From contig JBLNCA010000043.1 of assembly GCA_050260375.1 (NCBI GenBank), positions 1 to 11,274 on the forward strand: 11,274 bases of DNA, given 5' to 3'. Source of the stretch: DTFZ01 sp050260375 (GTDB taxonomy: Bacteria > Bacillota > Clostridia > Christensenellales > SZUA-584). The translations under genes and the position numbers were made by a program. This document shows, one piece after another, positions 5,818 through 11,274 of the stretch (the first letter of the stretch is position 1; every line of letters starts with the position of its first letter). The notes beneath the pieces were generated by a model, which had not been told where the DNA came from, did not search any database, and saw only the letters and a list, made by a program, of their open reading frames with translations.

Positions 5818-7331
5818 ATGAAACAGAACAGCGACAAACCAAAAAAGTTTTTGTTTAAGCCCCGCGAAAAGAAGCAGCCCGAAAAGCGGCTGTTCCATAA
5901 ACCTGTAACCGCAGTCAAGATAATAAAATACTGCCTCATTTGCGCGGCGTTTACGGCGCTCATACTCGCGGGCAGCTTTATATATGTAACGGTAATAAAC
6001 CCGCGCGCGGCGTTCCCCGACCCGACGCCAAAACCTCCCTCCGCGGTTCCCGCAGCGCAGATAGCGGCTGAGCCCTCCTCGCCTTTCCCTTCGCGCACGC
6101 TCTCACCCGAAGAGAGGCTCAAAGCGCAGGCGGACATGGAGTTCATGAAAGACAGGGTAAACATACTTTTTGCGGGCATTGACTACTCCGTCGAGCGCGA
6201 GGGCAGGACGGACTTTCGCACGGACACTATGCTGCTCATATCCGTAAACTTCGCCGCGGCCGGGTTGACCTGATATCCGTGCCGCGCGACAGCTACGCCG
6301 ACATAGCGTTTACGAATAACAACTGGAAGATAAACGGCGCTTTCATGTCCGCGGGCGGCAAGGAAGGCCGCGGCTTCGAGTGCATGATGGAGACCGTAAG
6401 CACTACGCTGGGCGGCGTGCCAATAAATCACTATGTCGCGGTAGAGATGCAGGCGGTAAAGGATATTGTAAACGAGATAGGCGGCGTGTGGTACGACGTC
6501 GATTACGATATAGATATAGGAGGAAGGCATCTGAGTAAAGGCTATCAGAAGCTCGACGGGCAGGCGGTGCTCGACTACTGCCGCGCGCGCAAAGGCATAA
6601 CGTCGGGCACGGACATAGACCGTATAGACCGCCAGCAGCGCCTGCTGCTCAGCGTGTTTTCGCAACTGAAAAGCTCGATGCGCCTATCCAGCATACCCGA
6701 CATATACAACAAGGTTAAATCGGGCGTATATACCAACCTCAATTTCGAGCAGATAACAGCGCTTACGCTGTTCGCGCTCGATCTCGACATTGATATGGAA
6801 TGCAGCCGGTATACGCTGAAAGGCGAATATACTACCGCGAACGGCCACAGTTATTACGTGCTCGACCATAGGTATACGCAGAAGATAATACGGGAAATAT
6901 TCGGCGTCGAGCCGGTAATAGACTGGTCGTACAGCCTTGAATATGTAAAGAACGAAAACGCGAGGCGCGCGCTTAAAAGCGCCGTTGACGCGCTGGGCTC
7001 GCTTGCCTCAAAGCATAAAGCCGATCTGACCGTTGGGCAGCGCGACGCGGTTGAAGCTGCGATAGCGAGAGCCAAAAAAGCGCTGAAGAACGGCGGCACA
7101 AGCGAAATGGAGCGCGTTGCTGACGATTTAACGGATATGTACGGCGAGCTTTCCCGTTACATAAGAAGCCTGCCGCCCAGCCCGCCGCCCGCGCCGACTG
7201 AGCCGAGTGCTCCTTCCCCCGAACCGGCAGAAACGCCGCCTGAAGAACCGTCCGGGCCGCCCCCCGAAGAACCGGCTGAACCGCCGGTCACGGATGCCCA
7301 ACAAATGTTTTCTGCCGCCGGAGACTACTGA
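5818..7331 (+). pseudogene. LytR-CpsA-Psr (LCP) cell-wall ligase, split by a one-base frameshift
   Basis: Two frames together encode one LCP protein of about 504 residues. The first part has a basic cytoplasmic tail, one membrane segment (about 36-60), a Pro/Ala-rich linker and the start of the LCP domain with RTDTMLL (134-140). It meets a stop at 6271. The second frame continues the domain with RVDLISVPRDSY, then GQAVLDYCRARKG, then a helical region and a Pro/Glu-rich tail. A -1 shift at 6258 joins them as NFAAGRVDL, which is what the family expects, so one G appears to be missing in a GC-rich run (6253-6263). LCP enzymes transfer teichoic acids or other polymers from lipid carriers to peptidoglycan. 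The GTG at 6279 is the valine of VPRD and not a credible start. About 357 intact codons downstream suggest a recent mutation or a sequencing error. If it is an error, the gene is functional. Confidence 0.85.
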
Positions 7332-7345
7332 TGCCCGAGTAAAGC

Positions 7346-7371
7346 ACGGGACGGCATGAAAGCCGTCCCGT
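7346..7371. terminator. Shared hairpin between convergent LCP and cysteine synthase genes
   Basis: ACGGGACGGC (7346-7355) pairs perfectly with GCCGTCCCGT (7362-7371) around a 6-base loop. It lies 15 bases after the LCP stop and 29 bases beyond the cysteine synthase stop on the other strand. The 10-bp GC-rich stem fits a terminator serving both genes, although neither side has a clean T-run directly after it. Confidence 0.6.
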
Positions 7372-7399
7372 CAAATATATTGCCCTTGTTAAAAAACAT

Positions 7400-8293
7400 T
7401 TAAAACAGCTGCGTGCTCAGGTATTTCTCGCCCCTGTCGGGGAATATGCAGACTATGAACCCTTTGTCTATCATGTCCGCCACTTTGAGCGCCGCAAGCA
7501 TCGCCGCGCCCGACGACATGCCGCAGAATATGCCTTCTTCCCTCACGATGCGCCGCGTCATCTCGAAAGCCTCCTCCGAGTCTACCATTATCGAAATGTC
7601 TATGCGCGAGGGGTCGTATATCTCGGGGACTATTGCCTCGCTCATGTTTTTAAGCCCTTGTATATAGTGCCCTCTTACCGGGTGCGCCTCCACTATCTTT
7701 ATCTCGGGGTTCAGCTCTTTTAGCCGCTTCGCCGTGCCCATAAGCGTGCCCGACGTGCCGAGCCCCGACACGAAATGCGTCACCCTGCCTAAAGTGTCGC
7801 GTATTATCTCCTCCGCCGTCGTCGAATAATGCGCTATCTTGTTGTACCTGTTCGTGAACTGGTCGGGCATGAAATACTTCTCCGGGTTTTCTTTAACCAT
7901 CTGCCGCGCCTTGCGTATCGCGCCGTCCGTGCCCTCGTCCGCCGCGGTTAGTATCACCTTGCCGCCGAACGCCTTTATCATCTTCTGGCGTTCCGTCGAT
8001 ACGGCCGAGCTCATCACTATCTCCACGTCGTACCCTTTAACGGCGCCTATCATAGCCAGCGCTATGCCGGTATTGCCCGACGTAGGCTCTATTATAGTCT
8101 TGCCGGGCTTTAAAGTGCCTTCGGCTTCCGCCTGCTCCACCATCTTTAAAGCAATCCTGTCCTTTATGCTGCCGCCCGGGTTCGTGCCTTCGGTTTTTGC
8201 GTATATCTCGACATTCTTCTTCGTACACAGCCTGTTTATCCTCACAAGCGGCGTGTTGCCGATAGTGTCAAGAATGTTGTTATTAAGATACAT
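7400..8293 (-). CDS. cysK: PLP-dependent cysteine synthase (CysK/CysM family)
   Basis: A 297-residue fold-type II PLP enzyme of usual length. K44, in NPGGSIKDR (38-46), is the PLP lysine; PTSGNTGIALA (70-80) is the substrate loop; GLGTSGTLMG (177-186) binds the PLP phosphate; and MSSGAA (259-264) and FPDRGEKYLST (284-294) close the active site. It should make L-cysteine from an activated serine and sulfide. The phosphate loop, GLKNM (213-217) and VPEIYDP (222-228) resemble actinobacterial CysM, which uses O-phosphoserine, more than standard CysK (GTGGT and GIGAG motifs). The substrate is therefore open, and cysK is a family-level symbol. No cysE or sulfur-transport gene is nearby. ATG at 8293 follows an AGAGGGGAAGG site (8301-8311). 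A possible -10, TATAAT, lies at 8325-8320, next to hairpin repeat R3. Confidence 0.92.
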   Translation of the reverse strand: MYLNNNILDTIGNTPLVRINRLCTKKNVEIYAKTEGTNPGGSIKDRIALKMVEQAEAEGTLKPGKTIIEPTSGNTGIALAMIGAVKGYDVEIVMSSAVSTERQKMIKAFGGKVILTAADEGTDGAIRKARQMVKENPEKYFMPDQFTNRYNKIAHYSTTAEEIIRDTLGRVTHFVSGLGTSGTLMGTAKRLKELNPEIKIVEAHPVRGHYIQGLKNMSEAIVPEIYDPSRIDISIMVDSEEAFEMTRRIVREEGIFCGMSSGAAMLAALKVADMIDKGFIVCIFPDRGEKYLSTQLF

Positions 8294-8319
8294 ATAAGCC
8301 TTCCCCTCTTTTACACTCC

Positions 8320-8325
8320 ATTATA
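8320..8325 (-). promoter_or_regulatory. Possible -10 element of the cysteine synthase gene
   Basis: The minus strand reads TATAAT from 8325 to 8320, 27 bases before the ATG. The -35 region at normal spacing (8343-8348) falls inside hairpin repeat R3 and does not match TTGACA. A second minus-strand TATAAT occurs at 8433-8428 in the gap of the repeat array, with TGTGCA (8456-8451) 17 bases upstream. I cannot tell which is used. Confidence 0.4.
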
Positions 8326-8326
8326 C

Positions 8327-8365
8327 ACACCCCATCAAGCCTCACGTCTTGCTGGGGACCCCGTA
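8327..8365 (-). repeat. 39-bp hairpin repeat R3 (array copy)
   Basis: CCCCATCAAG (8330-8339) pairs with CTTGCTGGGG (8348-8357) with one mismatch; on the minus strand the loop is ACGTGAGG, identical to R2. GGGGACCCC is intact. On the minus strand it reads TACGGGGTCCCC... and so points in the direction of cysteine synthase transcription, covering its likely -35 region. Confidence 0.9.
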
Positions 8366-8368
8366 TTC

Positions 8369-8407
8369 ATACCCCATCAAGTCTAACGACTTGCTGGGGA
8401 CCCCGTA
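8369..8407 (-). repeat. 39-bp hairpin repeat R4 (array copy)
   Basis: It starts 42 bases after R3. CCCCATCAAG and CTTGCTGGGG form the same stem with one mismatch, and an extra T-A pair extends it (CAAGT/ACTTG). Orientation is the same as R3. Confidence 0.9.
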
Positions 8408-8453
8408 ATCCGCCAGAGCCATGTAATATTATAATACCGGCAACCCAATATGC
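8408..8453. other. 46-bp gap in the repeat array, one unit long
   Basis: This is the space between array copies R4 and R5. Their starts are 85 bases apart, twice the 42-43 base period, so exactly one unit appears lost, replaced or decayed beyond recognition. I could not align it with the repeat consensus. It is AT-rich in the middle and contains a minus-strand TATAAT (8433-8428), so it may hold a promoter. Confidence 0.45.
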
Positions 8454-8492
8454 ACACCCCTAAAAGTCTTACGACTTTTCGGAGACCCCGAT
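8454..8492 (-). repeat. 39-bp hairpin repeat R5 (array copy, AAAAG subfamily)
   Basis: The stem is CCCCTAAAAG (8457-8466) with CTTTTCGGAG (8475-8484), 8 of 10 pairs. The inner stem changes from CAAG/CTTG to AAAG/CTTT, a compensated substitution compared with R1-R4. Confidence 0.85.
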
Positions 8493-8496
8493 ATGC

Positions 8497-8535
8497 CTAC
8501 CCCTAAAAGCCTTGCGACTTTTTGGGGACCCCGTT
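8497..8535 (-). repeat. 39-bp hairpin repeat R6 (array copy, AAAAG subfamily)
   Basis: It starts 43 bases after R5. CCCCTAAAAG (8500-8509) pairs with CTTTTTGGGG (8518-8527), 9 of 10 pairs, and GGGGACCCC is intact. Confidence 0.85.
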
Positions 8536-8539
8536 ATGC

Positions 8540-8578
8540 ACACCCCTAAAAAACCTCGCGGCTATTCGGGGACTATTC
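8540..8578 (-). repeat. 39-bp hairpin repeat R7, degenerate, running into the ATPase gene
   Basis: It starts 43 bases after R6. ACACCCCTAAA and CGGGGAC are kept, but the stem is largely lost and the usual ACCCCGTA end is replaced by ACTATTCA. That end includes the stop codon (8573-8575) of the minus-strand P-loop ATPase gene, so the array abuts or overlaps its 3' end. Confidence 0.7.
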
Positions 8579-9247
8579 AAGCCACTCGGGCCTCATAAGA
8601 ATGTCTATCGTTATCGTCTTGCCGCTGTAATCCGGGCACTCGCTCAAAAACCTTGCAAGCGACTCTTCCGTACCGCTGACGGCTTTTAGCGGTATGCCCG
8701 CTTTTTTCTCGAGCTCCTTTATTATACTATACCCTTCCAAAAGCTCTTTGCCCGTCGTCTCATACCCCAAGTTAGCGTTCAGTATTATGCCGTCCGCTTT
8801 GAGCCTTGCGCTGTGCTCTATCCTCTTAAGGCTCTCCAAAATGCTCTCCGCGTCCCCCTGAAACGGACGCTTTGTGTTTACTACAAACAGCACCTCGGTG
8901 TTTTCCCGCACGCGGTCAAAATGCTCTTTCAATGCGCCCAGCGCCGTCGCGCCTACGGGGTCTCCGCCGCAATCGAACACCGTATGTCCGCCTTTAAACG
9001 CCGCGTATACGTCGGGCGGAATGGTCGGCATGTCGACGCCGGTATTAGCAAAAGCCGGGGCTATAACCCGTATGCCCTTTTCTTCCAGCATGGCTTTATG
9101 CTCCGAAGACCGAAAATACGGGTTGACTATGTCAAAGTCCACAAGCGCCACGTCGTCATATTTTTGTTTGAGCTTAAGCGCGATGTTGAGCGCAAGCTCC
9201 GTCTTGCCGCTGCCGTAATTGCCGTACAGCACCGTTATATTCTTCAT
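8573..9247 (-). CDS. P-loop ATPase/GTPase of unknown role (SIMIBI, MinD/CobB-like)
   Basis: A 224-residue cytoplasmic protein. Walker A is GNYGSGKTE (9-17) with K15 and T16. A second acidic strand, VALVDFDIVNPYFRS (33-47), resembles the switch region of MinD/CobB-type ATPases, VFDCGGDP (90-97) is a Walker B/DxxG-like element, and VVNTKRP (122-128) may contact the base. There is no signal peptide or membrane segment. I recognise the fold but not a specific function; candidates include metallocentre or cofactor assembly ATPases, and a membrane-targeting role is less likely because the amphipathic C-terminal helix of MinD is absent. The ATG has an AAGGAGT site (9255-9261). It lies 103 bases downstream of the FAD dehydrogenase gene on the same strand with a double hairpin between them, so co-transcription is possible. 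Confidence 0.8.
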   Translation of the reverse strand: MKNITVLYGNYGSGKTELALNIALKLKQKYDDVALVDFDIVNPYFRSSEHKAMLEEKGIRVIAPAFANTGVDMPTIPPDVYAAFKGGHTVFDCGGDPVGATALGALKEHFDRVRENTEVLFVVNTKRPFQGDAESILESLKRIEHSARLKADGIILNANLGYETTGKELLEGYSIIKELEKKAGIPLKAVSGTEESLARFLSECPDYSGKTITIDILMRPEWLE

Positions 9248-9298
9248 TCGTACTCCTTATAATTGTGACTGCAAAAGCCTTAGTTTTTTCACCCTATC

Positions 9299-9331
9299 GG
9301 CGCTTCGCGCCACTTCCCCTTATAGGGGAAG
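9299..9331. repeat. Double hairpin between FAD dehydrogenase and ATPase genes
   Basis: Two perfect stems stand one base apart: GGCGC/GCGCC with loop TTC (9299-9311), and CTTCCCCT/AGGGGAAG with loop TAT (9313-9331). No T-run follows on the minus strand. The CGCTTCGCGCC plus CCCCTTATAGGGG pattern resembles short palindromic intergenic repeats I recall from Clostridia, and TATAAGGGGAA recurs at 11121-11131. It may attenuate or stabilise the two-gene transcript. Confidence 0.6.
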
Positions 9332-9350
9332 CTTTATGCTGCTCCTGCCT

Positions 9351-10934
9351 TTACTGCGGCCTTTCGTATATGCTCATCAGCTTTTCGGCGCACTTTATGC
9401 CGTCCACAGCCGCCGAGACTATTCCCCCCGCATACCCCGCGCCTTCGCCCGCCGGAAAAAGGCCTGTTATTCCTTCAGCCTGCAGCCCGCTGCCGCGCAG
9501 TATGCGCACGGGCGCGGAAGTCCTCGTCTCGACTCCGGTCAGCACCGCATCCGGCATATCGAATCCTTTCATCTTGCTGCCGAACTGCGTTATGCCCGCT
9601 TTGAGCGCGGCTGATACGGCCCGAGGCAGGCAATCGCTAAGATCCCTAAAATACGTTCCCGGCCTGTATGACGGCGTTACGTCCCCGAAGCCCGCCGAGG
9701 CTCTGCCTTTTAAAAAGCCGCCCACCGTCTGCACGGGCGCTTTAAACGCTTCAGAGTACGCCGCACGCTCGAATATCCTCTGGAACTCGACGCCGCCCAG
9801 CGGACCCGCCGCGAAATCTTCCGGGCCTACGCTTACTACTATCGCGCTGTTGGAGTTCTCGGCGTCACGCGCGTAATAGCTCATGCCGTTTACGGCAAGC
9901 GCCCTCTGCTCCGTCGCCGAGCATATCACCTCTCCGCCCGGGCACATGCAAAAAGTATACACGCTCCGGCCTCCGCTTTTGCCCGTCAGCCGGTACTCCG
10001 CCGCCCCGAGCATAGGATTGCCCAGAGCTTCGCCGTACTGCGCCCTGTCTATAAACTCGCGCCTGTGCTCTATTCTCAGGCCAACGGCGAACGGCTTGGG
10101 AGTAACGATGACCCCGCTGCGGCAAAGCATCTCGTACGTATCCCTCGCGCTGTGGCCTATTGCGAGTATCAGCGCGCGCGTTTCAAGGCTGTGTTCCCTG
10201 CCGTCTTTAATATATGTTATGCGGGAAAGCGTCTCTCGCGACAAATGAATGCCCGACAGCTTGCATGAAAACCATACTTCGCCGCCCAATTCCTCTATAC
10301 GCGCGGTTATGTTTTTTACGGCTTTTCTTATGTTCTCGGTGCCCGTATGCGGCTTTGCCTCATAGCGTATTTCCCCCGGCGCTCCGAAGTCAGCCAGCAT
10401 TTCTATGACGCGCTCCGCCCGTAGGTCCTTTATACGCGTGGTCAGCTTGCCGTCCGAAAACGCGCCCGCGCCTCCCGCGCCAAAGCATACGTTGCTCTCC
10501 TCGTCGAGCTCGCCATGGAGCATCAGCGCTTCCACGTCCCCGACGCGTTCGTCTATGCTTTTGCCGCGCTCTATAAGCAGCGGCTTATACCCGTGTCTTG
10601 CGAGCGTGAGCGCCGCGAATAAGCCGCACGGCCCCGCGCCCACGACTATGACCCTGCCCGCATCCAGCGTTCCATACTCTATGCGCGGCTCCGAATACTC
10701 CTCGGCGCTGCCGAACTTTGCTTCCAGCCTTGACTGAAGCGCGGTGTCGCCTAGCGTTACGTGCAGCGTATACACAAGGCGTATGTGTTTCCTGCGGCAG
10801 TCAAGAGACTGCCGTTTTACGCGCGCGCATGCTATATCCTCTTTTCTTATTCCCAGCCTTTTTGCGGCCGCTTCCTTTATCTGCTCTTCGCCGCCCGGCA
10901 GCGGCACGCTTATGCCGCTTACTGTAATCGCCAC
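9351..10934 (-). CDS. COG2509-type FAD-dependent dehydrogenase, uncharacterised
   Basis: A 527-residue flavoprotein matching the family of uncharacterised FAD-dependent dehydrogenases (COG2509) in length and motifs. An N-terminal region (1-90) precedes the Rossmann dinucleotide site VIVVGAGPCGLFAALTLAR (95-113), with E122 positioned to bind the FAD ribose. FGAGGAGAFSDGKLTTR (151-167) is a family signature, and the C-terminal FPAGEGAGYAGGIVSAAVDG (493-512) completes FAD binding. No signal peptide is present, so it is cytoplasmic. Family substrates are unknown to me, so no reaction is assigned. The GTG start at 10934 is preceded by AAAGGGTGA (10940-10948), and a minus-strand TATAAT lies at 10966-10961. 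The gene may be transcribed with the P-loop ATPase gene 103 bases downstream. Confidence 0.88.
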   Translation of the reverse strand: MAITVSGISVPLPGGEEQIKEAAAKRLGIRKEDIACARVKRQSLDCRRKHIRLVYTLHVTLGDTALQSRLEAKFGSAEEYSEPRIEYGTLDAGRVIVVGAGPCGLFAALTLARHGYKPLLIERGKSIDERVGDVEALMLHGELDEESNVCFGAGGAGAFSDGKLTTRIKDLRAERVIEMLADFGAPGEIRYEAKPHTGTENIRKAVKNITARIEELGGEVWFSCKLSGIHLSRETLSRITYIKDGREHSLETRALILAIGHSARDTYEMLCRSGVIVTPKPFAVGLRIEHRREFIDRAQYGEALGNPMLGAAEYRLTGKSGGRSVYTFCMCPGGEVICSATEQRALAVNGMSYYARDAENSNSAIVVSVGPEDFAAGPLGGVEFQRIFERAAYSEAFKAPVQTVGGFLKGRASAGFGDVTPSYRPGTYFRDLSDCLPRAVSAALKAGITQFGSKMKGFDMPDAVLTGVETRTSAPVRILRGSGLQAEGITGLFPAGEGAGYAGGIVSAAVDGIKCAEKLMSIYERPQ

Positions 10935-10960
10935 AACGTCACCCTTTCCCGTTTGTTCCG

Positions 10961-10966
10961 ATTATA
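10961..10966 (-). promoter_or_regulatory. Probable -10 element of the FAD dehydrogenase gene
   Basis: The minus strand reads a perfect TATAAT from 10966 to 10961, 27 bases before the GTG start. No good -35 is seen at 16-18 base spacing. Confidence 0.5.
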
Positions 10967-11153
10967 CTCCATATGAGCCGGAAAATCTCATATTTGCAGT
11001 ATTTTTATACCACAGTACAGCGGTTTTGCATACTTGATTTTACCGCCGGACGGGAGGGCGCATACCCCTTCGGAGCACAATGAGGTCCTCCCCTGCGAAC
11101 GTTTTATTTATATTGCCCGCTATAAGGGGAAACCTGGCAGATTATCTCTTCAA
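10967..11153. other. Gene-free stretch between the FAD dehydrogenase promoter and the right terminal repeat
   Basis: No convincing reading frame or RNA gene is visible. GGGAGG (11052-11057) and CCTCCC (11087-11092) could form a long-range stem around a 29-base loop. TATAAGGGGAA at 11121-11131 echoes the hairpin at 9313-9331. The rest is unexplained. Confidence 0.5.
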
Positions 11154-11274
11154 GCGTAATAATCATCCACCCCTTCAAGGGGTGGTTTTTCTTGAACCCT
11201 ATAAGGGACTCTTGCTGGCAATGCCTAAAGGCATATTACGGTTCCGCCAACCGCATGGGGCCTGTTACCGGCAA
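11154..11274 (-). repeat. 121-bp terminal inverted repeat, right copy (multi-hairpin element)
   Basis: Exact reverse complement of 1-121, ending on the last base of the window. Read on the minus strand it carries the same four hairpins and the same GGGTTCAA segment. The two copies point into the window from both edges. With 11 kb of ordinary chromosomal genes between them and no transposase, they look more like two inverted copies of a multicopy element at which assembly stopped than the ends of one transposon. Confidence 0.95.

Noticed and set aside
6279..7331. Independent GTG-started gene for the second half of the LCP protein
   Set aside because: The GTG is the valine of the conserved VPRD motif, no ribosome site precedes it, and the product would lack the membrane anchor and the start of the domain.
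8327..8578. CRISPR array
   Set aside because: Units are palindromic 39-mers separated by only 3-4 bases, so there are no spacers, copies are too diverged, and no cas genes are nearby.
9865..11037. Several plus-strand frames opposite the FAD dehydrogenase gene
   Set aside because: They lie antisense to a well-supported 527-residue protein and have low-complexity compositions typical of antisense reading of GC-rich genes.
1..11274. The window as one 11-kb composite transposon bounded by terminal inverted repeats
   Set aside because: No transposase or integrase is present, the cargo is ordinary chromosomal genes in several operons, and a third diverged copy lies inside. Repeat-limited assembly explains the ends better.

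Overview
The window looks like a complete contig from a strictly anaerobic Gram-positive bacterium, most likely an uncultured member of the Clostridia (Bacillota). The evidence is a perR-desulfoferrodoxin-rubrerythrin operon, a LytR-CpsA-Psr cell-wall enzyme, a secreted NlpC/P60 endopeptidase, TTG/GTG starts with strong GGAGG sites, and heavy use of AUA for isoleucine despite fairly GC-rich coding DNA. I cannot name the species. No transposase, phage, defence, tRNA or rRNA gene is visible.

Layout. The first and last 121 bases (1-121 and 11154-11274) are perfect reverse complements, and a diverged third copy lies at 257-364. The left ~520 bases are repeats only. Plus-strand genes follow: perR-dfx-rbr (525-1911), a DUF1538 membrane protein overlapping a double-PII protein (2127-4299), an NlpC/P60 hydrolase with two peptidoglycan-binding domains (4598-5536), and an LCP protein split by a one-base frameshift (5818-7331). 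Convergent minus-strand genes occupy the right side: a COG2509 FAD-dependent dehydrogenase (10934-9351), a P-loop ATPase of unknown role (9247-8573) and a CysK/CysM-type cysteine synthase (8293-7400). About 340 bases of non-coding DNA close the window.

How the genes relate. The perR operon is a self-contained peroxide and superoxide defence unit with its own repressor. The DUF1538/PII pair looks like a membrane protein with a dedicated cytoplasmic signalling partner. The NlpC/P60 and LCP genes both act on the cell wall. The three minus-strand genes have no obvious shared pathway.

The most unusual content is non-coding. One 39-bp hairpin repeat occurs seven times, five of them in a tandem array with a period near 42.5 bp, and its stem shows compensatory changes between subfamilies. 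The terminal 121-bp element packs four hairpins, and one of its stems is kept in the diverged copy although its sequence has changed. The terminal element resembles the structured right end (reRNA/omega-RNA region) of IS200/IS605-type elements, but that identity is a recollection of pattern and is unproven. I see no clearly new gene system.
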